Origin: Gemmatimonadota bacterium
GTDB lineage: Bacteria; Gemmatimonadota; Gemmatimonadetes; Gemmatimonadales; Gemmatimonadaceae
Assembly (NCBI GenBank): GCA_003134685.1
Contig: PLCA01000007.1
Coordinates: 54,173 to 118,172 of the forward strand
DNA length: 64,000 nucleotides
Direction: 5' to 3'
This document shows, in pieces, positions 8,201 to 16,185 of the stretch (its first letter is position 1; each line of letters begins with the position of its first letter). The position numbers and the translations under genes are program-made. The notes beneath the pieces were generated by a model. It did no database searches, was not told where the DNA came from, and saw nothing but the letters and a program-made list of their open reading frames with translations.

Positions 8201-9619
8201 TTCGCTCCCTCGCCGACCGGATATCTCCACGTCGGAGGAGCGCGCACGGCGCTCTTCAATTGGCTCTACGCGCGCAAGTTCGGCGGAGAGTTCCTGCTCC
8301 GCATAGAGGACACGGACAAGGCGCGGAGCACCGACGAGAGCACGCGCGCGATCTTCGAAGGGATGGAGTGGCTCGGCCTGCTTTGGGACGATGGCGTCGT
8401 CTATCAGGGTGCGAACCTCGAGCGCCATCAGGCGGATGCCAAAAAACTCCTCGACAGCGGAGCTGCCTATCGTTGCTTCTGTACTCCGGCCGAGCTCGAC
8501 GCACGACGCCGCGAAGCGGAATCGCGCAAGGAGGCGTTCAAGTACGATCGTCGCTGCGAGCGCCTGCCCCGGGACGAGGTAGAACGCAGAGTCGCTGCAG
8601 GCGAGCCGTACGTAGTGCGCTTCCGCGTCCCCGAAGGCACGACGGAGTGGGACGACATGGTCCACGAGCGGATCGCGTTCCCGAACAAGGACATCGAGGA
8701 CTTCGTCATTCTCCGCTCGGACGGGACGCCGATCTACAACCTCGCGGTCGTGTCCGACGACATCGCGATGGGAATCACCATCGTGATGCGCGGCGACGAC
8801 CACATCTCCAACACGCCCAAACAGATTTTGCTCTACCGCGCGCTCGGCGCCTCGCTACCGACGTTCGCGCACCTGCCGATGATTCACGGGCTCGACGGAA
8901 AAAAGCTGAGCAAGCGGCACGGCGCGACGGCCGTCGGAGATTACCAGCACTACGGGCTTCTTCCCGGCGCGTTGCTGAACTTCCTCGCGCTTCTCGGCTG
9001 GTCGCCGGGCGGTGATCGCGAGATCATGACAGTTCCCGAGATGATCGAGCTCTTCAGCGTCGATGGCCTCCAGAAAAAGGCGGCGATCTTCGACCCTCAA
9101 AAGCTCGAATGGATGAATGGCCAGCACCTCTCGATGATTCCGCTCGAAGAGCTGGAGCTGCGCGTCACGCCCGCGATCGTGACGGCGCGTCTTGCTACCG
9201 AAGAAGAGCTGGTGGAGAGGCGCGATTGGTATTTCCGGTTGCTCGATCTCCTGCGCGTCCGCTCGCGCACGATCGACGACATCGTGCGCCAGGCCGGCCC
9301 CTATTTCCTCGAAAACATCGAATACGATCCGGTCGCCGTCGCCAAGAACTGGAAGGATCCGGTCGAGGCGACCGCGCTGCTGCGCGCCACACGGGAGGCT
9401 CTCGCACAAGTCTCCGACTGGCAAACGGAGCCCCTCGAGACTGCTCTCCGATCGCTGGCCGAGTCGCACGGAATTTCGGCCGGAAAGGTCTTTCAGCCCC
9501 TCAGGGTGGCTTTAACCGGCCTTCCTGTGAGTCCCGGCATCTTCGAGATGCTGATTCAGATGGGGCGCGACCTGTCCCTAAACCGGATCGACAAAGCCCT
9601 GGCGGTCCTGGCCACGTAA
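8171..9619 (+). CDS. gltX: Glutamyl-tRNA synthetase
   Basis: 482 residues, the usual length for bacterial GluRS. A class I synthetase: RFAPSPTGYLHVGGARTALF holds the HIGH-type motif (residues 9 to about 28), and KKLSKRHGA (about 243-251) is the KMSKS-type loop. LRIEDTDKARS and an all-alpha C-terminal anticodon-binding domain follow as expected. It charges tRNA-Glu with glutamate in the cytoplasm. Whether it also makes Glu-tRNA-Gln for amidation cannot be told from this window. It sits behind tRNA-Ser, a terminator and a duplicated leader ORF, and 113 nt before lexA. Confidence 0.98.
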   Translation: MTTGTRPRLRFAPSPTGYLHVGGARTALFNWLYARKFGGEFLLRIEDTDKARSTDESTRAIFEGMEWLGLLWDDGVVYQGANLERHQADAKKLLDSGAAYRCFCTPAELDARRREAESRKEAFKYDRRCERLPRDEVERRVAAGEPYVVRFRVPEGTTEWDDMVHERIAFPNKDIEDFVILRSDGTPIYNLAVVSDDIAMGITIVMRGDDHISNTPKQILLYRALGASLPTFAHLPMIHGLDGKKLSKRHGATAVGDYQHYGLLPGALLNFLALLGWSPGGDREIMTVPEMIELFSVDGLQKKAAIFDPQKLEWMNGQHLSMIPLEELELRVTPAIVTARLATEEELVERRDWYFRLLDLLRVRSRTIDDIVRQAGPYFLENIEYDPVAVAKNWKDPVEATALLRATREALAQVSDWQTEPLETALRSLAESHGISAGKVFQPLRVALTGLPVSPGIFEMLIQMGRDLSLNRIDKALAVLAT

Positions 9620-9645
9620 GAAACTTACAGGCAGCTAACAAACTG

Positions 9646-9674
9646 TTGACCAGGTACGCTTTCGTACACAAATT
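9646..9674 (+). promoter_or_regulatory. Candidate lexA promoter with overlapping palindromic operator
   Basis: TTGACC at 9646-9651 is a good -35 candidate; the -10 about 17 nt on (CAAATT) is weak. Immediately after the -35 lies GTACG-CTTT-CGTAC (9654-9667), a perfect 5-bp palindrome with a 4-bp centre. Its position, inside the promoter of lexA, suits an autoregulatory LexA site. The sequence is not the E. coli or Bacillus LexA box, so this is inference. Confidence 0.4.
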
Positions 9675-9732
9675 ACCATTTGACGCGACCCGCTGGACCC
9701 GCGGCCCGGCTTCGCCTTTCAAAGGACTTCAA

Positions 9733-10377
9733 ATGGCCGAGCAACTAACAAAGCTTGAGAGCTCGGTATATCACTACCTTCTCGACTTCACGGCCGAGAA
9801 CACCTACCAGCCCAGCATTCGGGACATCGGCAAGCAGTTCAAGATCAAGTCGACCAAGACCGTCTCGGACCTGCTCCAGTCACTCGCAAAAAAAGGATAC
9901 ATCGAGAGAGATCCGGCCAGATCGCGTGGCGTCAATCTCCTCGGCTTCGGTGCCGCTCTTCGCACGCAGCCCGTTCCCTTCTACGGAAGGATCCACGCCG
10001 GTGAGCCGGCGCTCCTCCCCGAGCACAGACACGGATTCATCACCATCGATCGCCGCTTCGTCCCTTCCGATGAGGTTTTTTTTCTCAAGGTGAAGGGTGA
10101 CAGCATGGTCGGCCGCTGCATCAACGACGGCGACTATGTGATGGTCAACCCGAAGCAGGATCCCCGCGATCAGGACATCGTTGCCGCCCGTCTCGGAGAG
10201 GACGCAACTGTGAAGACCTATACTCGACGCGGCGGCTCTGTGGTTCTCGAGGCAGCCAACCCGGCGGACCGGGATATAGCGGTGCAGCCTGGCATGGACT
10301 TCGGACTCCTCGGTGTGATCTGCGGAGTCTTCCGTCCCGGCTTCGACGCGCAGAGCAACACCGCCATGCAGTCGTAG
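9733..10377 (+). CDS. lexA: LexA-type SOS repressor
   Basis: Starts at the ATG at 9733, preceded by AAAGGA. 214 residues. Residues 1-70 form the winged-helix DNA-binding domain (LTKLESSVYHYLLDF...RDIGKQFKIKS..TVSDLLQ). The S24 autoprotease domain follows, with the scissile Ala-Gly in GRIHAGEP (89-90), nucleophile Ser124 in KGDSM and Lys161 in ATVKTY. It represses DNA-damage genes and cleaves itself on RecA filaments. All self-cleavage residues are present. It is monocistronic: its own promoter region lies upstream and a strong terminator follows at 10402. Confidence 0.96.
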   Translation: MAEQLTKLESSVYHYLLDFTAENTYQPSIRDIGKQFKIKSTKTVSDLLQSLAKKGYIERDPARSRGVNLLGFGAALRTQPVPFYGRIHAGEPALLPEHRHGFITIDRRFVPSDEVFFLKVKGDSMVGRCINDGDYVMVNPKQDPRDQDIVAARLGEDATVKTYTRRGGSVVLEAANPADRDIAVQPGMDFGLLGVICGVFRPGFDAQSNTAMQS

Positions 10378-10401
10378 CAGGAGCGAGATGAACGATTCGA
10401 G

Positions 10402-10430
10402 CGGTCGGCCTCGCAGGCCGGCCGTTTTTT
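10402..10430 (+). terminator. Rho-independent terminator of lexA
   Basis: A 10-bp stem CGGTCGGCCT / AGGCCGGCCG (one G-T pair), 3-nt loop CGC, then six T. It begins 24 nt after the lexA stop and ends transcription before the VOC gene. Confidence 0.9.
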
Positions 10431-10462
10431 CGTTAAGGTGGGGGCTAATCTGAGGTGCAAAG

Positions 10463-10888
10463 ATGGCTGATGAAAAAATCGACTCCTCGGGTATGCCCCT
10501 TCCCGCGCTCAAGCAGCTGACCCCTGTCCTGATCGTGGAGGCGGTTGAGCCCTGCATCAAGTTCTGGACTGATCGCCTCGGGTTCGAGGTCACGAATCAG
10601 GTTCCCGGCCCTGACGGAAAGCTCATATTCGCCAGCGTGCAGAAGGCGGGCATCGAGATCATGTACCAGACGCGCGCGAGCGTAATCAGCGAGCAGCCCG
10701 GATCGGCGGGCGATCTGATGGGACACTCGGTTGCTCTCTTCATCACGGTCGGGGACCTCGACACCGTGGTCAAGGCTCTCGAGGGAGCGCCCGTGGTGAA
10801 GCCTCGCCACGAAACATTCTACGGGAGCACGGAGATATACGTTCGTGAACCGGGCGGGAATACCGTGGGGTTCGCGCAGTTTTCCTAG
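10463..10888 (+). CDS. VOC-superfamily (glyoxalase/bleomycin-resistance fold) protein
   Basis: 141 residues with GAGGTG 6 nt before the ATG. Two beta-alpha-beta-beta-beta modules typical of vicinal oxygen chelate proteins: LTPVLIVEAVEPCIKFWTDR in the first and HSVALFITVGDLDTVVKALE in the second, ending REPGGNTVGFAQFS. Candidate metal ligands include His about 89, Glu in EIMYQ and Glu in STEIYVREP. VOC proteins span glyoxalases, dioxygenases and antibiotic-binding proteins, so the substrate is open. It stands alone between the lexA terminator and a long inverted-repeat element. Confidence 0.85.
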   Translation: MADEKIDSSGMPLPALKQLTPVLIVEAVEPCIKFWTDRLGFEVTNQVPGPDGKLIFASVQKAGIEIMYQTRASVISEQPGSAGDLMGHSVALFITVGDLDTVVKALEGAPVVKPRHETFYGSTEIYVREPGGNTVGFAQFS

Positions 10889-10931
10889 GCTGGGAACTGC
10901 GAGCCGATACCGGCTCCATCGCAAGAACAAC

Positions 10932-11087
10932 AGAACGGGCGGGAGGCGTCAGAGGCGTAGTTGGACGCAAAAAAACCCGCCTGAGCGGGCTTGGACGAGA
11001 GCAGGCACTTTCACGCCACCGAGGCAAGTCCGGGCGTTGTGAACTAACAAACTGGCAACTACACCTCTGACGCCTCCCGCCTGTTCT
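10932..11087. repeat. Intergenic long inverted-repeat element, copy A
   Basis: A 32-nt left arm (10932-10963) and a right arm (11056-11087) are reverse complements with only two mismatches; the 92-nt interior includes a minus-strand terminator hairpin. It lies between convergent genes. A second, diverged copy in opposite orientation is at 23496-23676. The two share tips (AGAAC.GG and GTTCTGTTG), an inner CGTAGTTG, and an interior block CTCGGyGGCGTGAA..TGCCTG. The middle of the arms differs between copies but is complementary within each. Could be a structured RNA, a strong bidirectional terminator or a MITE-like element. Confidence 0.8.
10969..10989 (-). terminator. Terminator (minus strand) inside inverted-repeat element A
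   Basis: On the minus strand: CCCGC, 4-nt loop TCAG, GCGGG, then seven T (10975 down to 10969). It is about 130 nt past the stop of the TonB-like gene and would end that operon. Confidence 0.75.
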
Positions 11088-11120
11088 TTATGTAGTTCGC
11101 CCGTCGAGTTCGTTACCGCC

Positions 11121-11981
11121 CTATTGGTGCGGATCCCCGGTACCGTCCTTGGACGACGACCCCGCCAGCGCTGCGGCCCGTTCCCGCTCCTTTCGCTCCC
11201 GGATGCTGCGAACGGCTTTCATGAAATCCGCATCGTTGACCGCCTGCTGCGCGTGCCACGTGATGTCCCGATTCATGGCGGCGTAAGTGCGATCGCGCTC
11301 CATCGTTGTCGGATTTCCCTGAAGGTTGAGCGGCAGCATGGCGAGCAGCGCCGTCGGAATCGAAAAGGGACCAAGTCTAATTGCCCGCTTGTCGATTCCC
11401 CACTTGTAGCCGCCCTTCTTGATGGTCCAATCGGTCGGATCGCGTCCCTGCGCCGCCGCCGCGACGGAATCGTTGTAGGGCGCAATCGCATCGGCGATGA
11501 GGCTGTCGATCGTCTGCGCGACGGTCTTCGGAGGCGCAATGATCGGCGACGGTGGACTCCAGAGCCGTCCGTCAGAATAAGACGGGCGAACTCCGCGCAC
11601 CGGACCTCCGCCACCCACGAGCGGGCCGGTTCCCTCTTCCTCAGCCGGCCTGGTCACCGCGGTTGAGGGAGAGGGAATTGTTGTGGGGACTGATGTGGGC
11701 GGCGTCACGTGAATCTCACGCGATTTCTCGGGACGCCCATCGCCTCCGCTCTTTCCAGGCGTTGGCTTCTCACCCGGCTTAGCCAACCTCACGAATCCGA
11801 CGCGCTGCTGAGGGACCGCCTGGCGCTTCGGATTCGTCGAGAAATCGGCGTTCAGAATCAGCATCCGCATGAAGGCGATCACGACCAAGACGTGCACGCC
11901 GAGGGACAGGAGGAAGGAAGTGGATACCTTCCTCCTTTCCCTCGGCGCTTCAGACTCGGTCGCGACGCGGCGGAAAATCAT
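11121..11981 (-). CDS. TonB-like inner-membrane-anchored protein lacking a recognisable TonB C-terminal domain
   Basis: 286 residues. The N-terminus is cytoplasmic and basic, followed by one membrane segment at about 21-44 (VSTSFLLSLGVHVLVVIAFM), the arrangement of TonB and related energy transducers. Residues about 70-155 are Pro/Gly/Thr-rich and would span the periplasm. The C-terminal 130 residues (TIDSLIADAIAPYNDSVAAA...) are helical and charged and do not show the beta-rich TonB domain. The start ATG overlaps the stop of the upstream aminotransferase gene (ATGA), implying coupled translation. Function unknown; scaffold or transducer is inference. Confidence 0.6.
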   Translation of the reverse strand: MIFRRVATESEAPRERRKVSTSFLLSLGVHVLVVIAFMRMLILNADFSTNPKRQAVPQQRVGFVRLAKPGEKPTPGKSGGDGRPEKSREIHVTPPTSVPTTIPSPSTAVTRPAEEEGTGPLVGGGGPVRGVRPSYSDGRLWSPPSPIIAPPKTVAQTIDSLIADAIAPYNDSVAAAAQGRDPTDWTIKKGGYKWGIDKRAIRLGPFSIPTALLAMLPLNLQGNPTTMERDRTYAAMNRDITWHAQQAVNDADFMKAVRSIRERKERERAAALAGSSSKDGTGDPHQ

Positions 11982-13216
11982 CAGGCTCGCGCCATCCCCT
12001 GCGCTTCCGGACGACGACCGGAGCGAGCGTCGTCCCCAGCTTGCGCTTGCAGACGCTTGAGAACGCGTCCGGCGCGGGTTGCTGCTTCACGCAGACGGTC
12101 AGGCGATGTGATGAAGGACACGCGAAAAAATCCTTCGCCACCCGGACCAAACAGGGAGCCCGGCAATACGATCACGCCTTCATCCTGCAGCAGGCGCTCG
12201 CCGAACACGGCGCTCGGAATGTTCTTGGGGAGTGGGCACCAGATGTACATCGTGGCCTTGGGCGGGGCGACCGGAAAACCCGCCGCCGAGAACGCCTCGA
12301 CCGCCGCGTCACGACGCTCCTTGAAGGCGGCGACGTTCGTCGGGATCCAATCAGCGCACTTGTCCAGCGCGGTTGCCGCGGCTGCCTGAACTCCCATGAA
12401 GGTCCCGGTATCGATGAACGATTTCACTTTCCCCAGCGCGCCGACGAACTCCTGCTTGCCGCACGCCCACCCGCAACGCCAACCGGTCATGTTGTACGTC
12501 TTCGACATCGAGTGGAACTCGATCGCGACGTCGCGCGCGCCCTTGATCTCGAAGATGCTCGGGGGCACGTACCCGTCGTAGGCGAGCTCGGAATAGGCAT
12601 TGTCATACACCAGCAGGATATCCAGTTCCTTGCAGCGCCGGACTATCTCCTCAAGGTACTCTGTGGGAGCGGTCGCAGACGTCGGATTATTCGGATAGTT
12701 GAGGTAGAGGATCTTCGTCTTCTTGAGCACCTCAGCCGGGATTTTGTCGAGATCGATCAGGAATCCGTTTTCGGGCCGGAGCGGGTATTTGTAAGGCGTC
12801 GCCTCGGCCAGCAGCGTGCCGCCTAGGTACGAGTTGTAGCCGGGCTCGGGCACGATGGAGTAGTCGCCCTTCGTGAGATAGGCGAAGGCGAGATGGGAGA
12901 TTCCCTCTTTCGACCCGATGAGAGGAATAATCTCCTTGATGGGGTGAAACTCCTGGCCGAATCTTCGCTTCATGAATCTCGCAACCGCTTCGCGGTACTC
13001 GACGAGGCCAAGAGCGAACCCGTAGCGACTCATAGTTGGTATACGCGCGGCTTCGGCGATTCGCTCGATCACAGCGGGGGGCGGCGCGAGGTCCGCGTCG
13101 CCGGCTCCGAGATCGATGACATCCATCCCGCGAGCGATGAGCTCTCGCTTCTGTTCCGGGATCTTGGCGAGAGGATATTCGGGAAGACTGAGCAGTCGCT
13201 CTGTGTAGGCAGGCAC
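11981..13216 (-). CDS. dapL: Class I/II aminotransferase, probably LL-diaminopimelate aminotransferase
   Basis: 411 residues, PLP fold type I. The Schiff-base lysine is Lys239 in SMSKTYNMTGWR; NYPNNPTSA (about 173-181) and the arginine of FFRVSF are the carboxylate- and cofactor-binding motifs. The sequence around VIDLGAGDADLAPP and GSKEGISHLAFAYLTKGD resembles the DapL group, which converts tetrahydrodipicolinate to LL-diaminopimelate in one step for lysine and peptidoglycan synthesis. Other class I aminotransferases are the alternative. It starts with GTG, overlapping the TAG of the FAH-family gene by one base, and itself overlaps the TonB-like gene. The symbol is given on family resemblance. 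Confidence 0.75.
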   Translation of the reverse strand: MPAYTERLLSLPEYPLAKIPEQKRELIARGMDVIDLGAGDADLAPPPAVIERIAEAARIPTMSRYGFALGLVEYREAVARFMKRRFGQEFHPIKEIIPLIGSKEGISHLAFAYLTKGDYSIVPEPGYNSYLGGTLLAEATPYKYPLRPENGFLIDLDKIPAEVLKKTKILYLNYPNNPTSATAPTEYLEEIVRRCKELDILLVYDNAYSELAYDGYVPPSIFEIKGARDVAIEFHSMSKTYNMTGWRCGWACGKQEFVGALGKVKSFIDTGTFMGVQAAAATALDKCADWIPTNVAAFKERRDAAVEAFSAAGFPVAPPKATMYIWCPLPKNIPSAVFGERLLQDEGVIVLPGSLFGPGGEGFFRVSFITSPDRLREAATRAGRVLKRLQAQAGDDARSGRRPEAQGMARA

Positions 13217-13842
13217 TATCGGCTCTCCTTAACTGGGTTGCTCACGCGGCTGACACCGGGAATCTCCACCTCAACCACGTCACCAGGGGCGAGCGGTCCG
13301 ACACCCGATGGTGTTCCAGTTGCGACGAGGTCCCCTGGCTCCAATGTCATGATGCGCGAGATATATGCGAGGAGGGATGGGATCGAGAAGACCATCTCGC
13401 TGCTTTTCCCCCGCTGTCGCTCGACGCCGTTCACCCGCGTGACGACGGTAAGACTGTCGAGGTCCGGAAGCTTTGACGACTCCTCTCCCAGAGGACAAAA
13501 GGTATCAAATCCCTTGGCTCTAGTCCATTGTGAATCTGCCTTCTGGAGGTCGCGAGCCGTCACGTCGTTGACCGCGATGATCGCTCTGATTCCACGAGCC
13601 GCATCACCTTCAGACACTCCCTTCAGCGTCTTCCCTACGACGACTCCAATCTCTCCTTCGAACTCGACCCTGGACGAAGCGCCAGGCAGAACGATTGGCT
13701 CGCCTTCCCAGACTACGCTCGATGGCGGCTTCAGGAAGATGAGCGGCTCCTTTGGAACCTCATTTCCGAGCTCCTTTGCGTGCTCGCGGTAGTTGCGTCC
13801 GACGCAGACGATTTTTCCGGGGCGGAATCTTGTGGCGGGCAT
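13216..13842 (-). CDS. Fumarylacetoacetate hydrolase-family protein
   Basis: 208 residues, the short single-domain FAH form. Residues KIVCVGRNYREHAKELG (10-26) and PLIFLKPPSS are the classical N-terminal signatures. Metal-binding acidic residues are in VEFEGEIGVV (two Glu) and in AVNDVTARDLQ (Asp); GDLVATGTPSGVG is the conserved C-terminal motif. Members hydrolyse or decarboxylate acylpyruvates and related 2-oxo acids; many act on oxaloacetate or fumarylpyruvate. Exact substrate unknown. First gene of the three-gene overlapping unit with the aminotransferase and TonB-like protein. Confidence 0.9.
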   Translation of the reverse strand: MPATRFRPGKIVCVGRNYREHAKELGNEVPKEPLIFLKPPSSVVWEGEPIVLPGASSRVEFEGEIGVVVGKTLKGVSEGDAARGIRAIIAVNDVTARDLQKADSQWTRAKGFDTFCPLGEESSKLPDLDSLTVVTRVNGVERQRGKSSEMVFSIPSLLAYISRIMTLEPGDLVATGTPSGVGPLAPGDVVEVEIPGVSRVSNPVKESR

Positions 13843-13902
13843 CTCAGTTGGTCACCTGTATAGGGCGTTGGGTTGCTCGAGACTCGTCCTTCACCTGCGC
13901 GC

Positions 13903-14760
13903 TCACGCCTCGCTCTCGTGCGCGATTTTGTAGGCTGCGTTCCGTGACGCGCCGAGTGCCGAGACGAGGTAGTCCATCACATCGCGCGGAGATTTTCCCG
14001 CGGCGCGGAGTTTATTCGCCGCGTCGTTCAGGTCGCGCTCGCTGACCGTGCGCGCTTCCGCCCCCCCGATCACCAGCACGACCTCGCCCTTCGGGTCCGC
14101 TTTGCCGTATACGCTCGCCAGCTCCGCGACGCTGCCGCGCCTGAACTCCTCGAACTTCTTGGTCAGCTCTCTAGCGACGACCGCACGCCGCTCGCCGGCA
14201 CCGGCGTCGACCAACGCTTCGAGCGTTGCGCTCACCCGATTCGGCGCTTCGAACAGCACGACCGTAACGCGGGAATCAACGATCTCTCTCATGATCTCTC
14301 CGCGCTCCTTTCCCTTGCGCGGCAGGAATCCGAGGAATGTGAATCGCTCCAGCGGCAGGCCTGATCCAACGAGCGCCGCCATGACCGACGATGCGCCCGG
14401 AATCGGCACCACCGGCACCTGGGCCTCCAGCGCGGCTGCGACAAGGCGTGAGCCGGGATCGGAGATGAGCGGCGTCCCCGCATCGGATATCAGGGCGATG
14501 GAGTCACCCGCGAGAAGTCGCGCGATGAGCCGCGGCGTTTCCTTCGCCTCATTGTGCTCGTGGTACGAGCTGAGTGGTGTCGCAATGCGGTAGTGGTCGA
14601 ACAGGCGCCGCGAGTGGCGCGTATCCTCCGCAACGACGAGCGCGGCCGAGAAAAGAACCTCGACCGCGCGAAATGACATGTCTCCCAGATTGCCGATGGG
14701 AGTGCTCACCAGAAAGAGCACCCCCGACTCGGCTCGCGCCGCGACCTTTGCGGAGCTCAT
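13903..14760 (-). CDS. rsmI: 16S rRNA (cytidine1402-2'-O)-methyltransferase
   Basis: 285 residues, as for the family. Tetrapyrrole-methylase fold with STPIGNLGDMSFRAVEVL (about 19-36), VAEDTRHSRRL, ISDAGTPLISDPG (about 97-109) and PGASSVMAAL for S-adenosylmethionine and substrate binding, then FLGFLPRKGKER. It methylates the ribose of C1402 in the ribosomal decoding centre. 27 nt downstream of trxA on the same strand. Confidence 0.96.
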   Translation of the reverse strand: MSSAKVAARAESGVLFLVSTPIGNLGDMSFRAVEVLFSAALVVAEDTRHSRRLFDHYRIATPLSSYHEHNEAKETPRLIARLLAGDSIALISDAGTPLISDPGSRLVAAALEAQVPVVPIPGASSVMAALVGSGLPLERFTFLGFLPRKGKERGEIMREIVDSRVTVVLFEAPNRVSATLEALVDAGAGERRAVVARELTKKFEEFRRGSVAELASVYGKADPKGEVVLVIGGAEARTVSERDLNDAANKLRAAGKSPRDVMDYLVSALGASRNAAYKIAHESEA

Positions 14761-14787
14761 GAGTCGTCTGGCGACGGACTTCGCCGA

Positions 14788-15117
14788 TTACGCGGCGGCG
14801 TGCTGCCTGAACTTCTCCGCCAGCGCGGGCTTGCCCATGAAGCCGATCACCTGATCGACGAGCTTCCCATCTTTGAAGAAGAGAATCGCGGGAATCGATC
14901 TCACGTTGAACTTGGTCATGGTCTTGATGTTCACGTCCACATCGACCTTCGCGACCTTCGCCTTGCCTTCATATTCGATCGCCAGCTGATCGAGCACGGG
15001 TCCAACCATGCGGCACGGTGCGCACCAGGTCGCCCAGAAATCGACGACGGCGAGACCCTTGTGCTGCTCGATCTGCACCTCGAAATCGGAATCGTTCACT
15101 TCAACTGCATTCGACAT
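14788..15117 (-). CDS. trxA: Thioredoxin
   Basis: 109 residues from the ATG ending at 15117, preceded by GGAG at good spacing; a longer frame to 15237 is not supported. The active site is WCAPC (about 31-35) after VVDFWAT; the conserved cis-proline is in RSIPAILFF. A general cytoplasmic disulfide reductase. The upstream spacer (15118-15273) is shared with the divergent epimerase gene and contains a 13-bp direct repeat. Confidence 0.98.
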   Translation of the reverse strand: MSNAVEVNDSDFEVQIEQHKGLAVVDFWATWCAPCRMVGPVLDQLAIEYEGKAKVAKVDVDVNIKTMTKFNVRSIPAILFFKDGKLVDQVIGFMGKPALAEKFRQHAAA

Positions 15118-15183
15118 TTTGTAATCTCCAAACCGCAGGATACCCCACGGGGCTTCGTCAGTTAGTTTGCCGCGGGGGACGTT

Positions 15184-15231
15184 GGCGGTTATCTCCTTAG
15201 CAGTGAAAGCAGAGCGCCGGCGGTTATCTCC
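15184..15231. repeat. 13-bp direct repeat in the trxA / epimerase divergent spacer
   Basis: GGCGGTTATCTCC occurs at 15184-15196 and again at 15219-15231, 35 bp apart start to start. In minus-strand sense it reads GGAGATAACCGCC and resembles the trxA ribosome-binding region (GGAGATTAC). It may be an operator pair or a duplicated leader segment. Confidence 0.5.
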
Positions 15232-15273
15232 CTGCAACGAAGGCGGACCGCCTCCCTATCATCTTTAAACTTA

Positions 15274-15684
15274 ATGACCCCATCAACCCCGCGTGGCGCG
15301 CGAGTATCCCATATTGGAATCGCGGTCGCGGCCATTGCCGAGAGTCTCCCCTTTTTTCGGGACGTGCTGGGGTTGACAGAGGTCGCCCTCGAGGACTCCG
15401 ACGGGGCGAGCATAGTCGGCTTGAGCGCCGGCGAGCCATTGGTAGAGCTTCTCGAGGTGGACGACCCGGCCTCGCCGATCGCGAGATTCGTGGCGAAGCG
15501 CGGCCCGGGCATTCATCACATCTGCTTTTCAGTTGACGATCTCGACGCCACGCTGGAGCGCTGCCGTCGCGCCGGTATTCAGCTCATAGACGAGAAGCCG
15601 CGCATTGGCGCGGAGGGAAAGCGCATTGCCTTCCTGCACCCCAGATCCACCGGCGGGGTGCTGGTCGAGCTATCAGATCACTGA
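15274..15684 (+). CDS. mce: Methylmalonyl-CoA epimerase
   Basis: 136 residues. VOC fold with VSHIGIAVAAIAESLPFFRDVLG (residues 11-33) and PGIHHICFSVDDLDATLERC (about 77-96). Metal ligands are expected to be His13, Glu in PLVELLEV, His in HHICF and Glu in GVLVELSDH, all visible. It interconverts (R)- and (S)-methylmalonyl-CoA for propionate and branched-chain degradation. The mutase is not in this window. Its 3' end overlaps the convergent lipoprotein gene by 7 nt. Confidence 0.93.
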   Translation: MTPSTPRGARVSHIGIAVAAIAESLPFFRDVLGLTEVALEDSDGASIVGLSAGEPLVELLEVDDPASPIARFVAKRGPGIHHICFSVDDLDATLERCRRAGIQLIDEKPRIGAEGKRIAFLHPRSTGGVLVELSDH

Positions 15685-16139
15685 TGTCGTGTCGAAGTCC
15701 CGGGATTGCCGCAGAAGTCGCGCACGGACGCGATGTCCATGTTGTCGACGTACCATCTGCCACCCGGGCCCTTGATCGCGTAGAAGGTCGTCTCCCGTGA
15801 CAAATTTCCCTTGTTCAGCTGGACGCGAATCTCGCGGTGCCCCCCGATGCCACCGGCTTCGCCGAGTGTGCGGGCGCTGTCGTGGTTGAAATAGCAGGCG
15901 AGGATCACCTCGCGCTTCTCGAGCTCGGTGCGGTCCATCGTCTCGCGGGCCGGACCGTCCTTGGTGCCGAAGACGGTGGACATTGCCTGGAGGTCTTTCG
16001 CGTTCACAGCCTTCAGGAACTCGTCGACGGCGAGCTGCGCGGAGGGCGCGCCCGTGATCTGTCCGTTGCTGCCCATTTTCTGGGTAGCGCTCGAACAGGC
16101 CGCAAGAAGGAATAGACCGGCAACTTTTCTAAATGACAC
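15678..16139 (-). CDS. Predicted lipoprotein, possibly NTF2/SnoaL-like
   Basis: Read from the GTG ending at 16139 (GGAG about 9 nt upstream) it is 153 residues with a lipoprotein signal: VSFRKVAGLFLLAACSS, lipobox LAAC. A frame reading back to 16349 overlaps divergent pdxJ and is not credible. Residues 35-60 (AVDEFLKAVNAKDLQAMSTVFG) are typical of the first helix pair of NTF2-like folds, and GGRWYVDNMDI fits the closing strands. It is likely anchored in the outer or inner membrane. No catalytic residues identified. Confidence 0.7.
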   Translation of the reverse strand: MSFRKVAGLFLLAACSSATQKMGSNGQITGAPSAQLAVDEFLKAVNAKDLQAMSTVFGTKDGPARETMDRTELEKREVILACYFNHDSARTLGEAGGIGGHREIRVQLNKGNLSRETTFYAIKGPGGRWYVDNMDIASVRDFCGNPGTSTRHQ

Positions 16140-16185
16140 GATAGAATTCTCCACTGGATAGAGCTGCGACCTAGGGACTGCGACA

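Noticed and set aside
10932..11087. Integron attC site
   Set aside because: Long paired arms and AACTAACAAAC-like bases recall attC, but the RYYYAAC/GTTRRRY boxes are not at the ends, no cassette ORFs lie between the two copies and no integrase is present.
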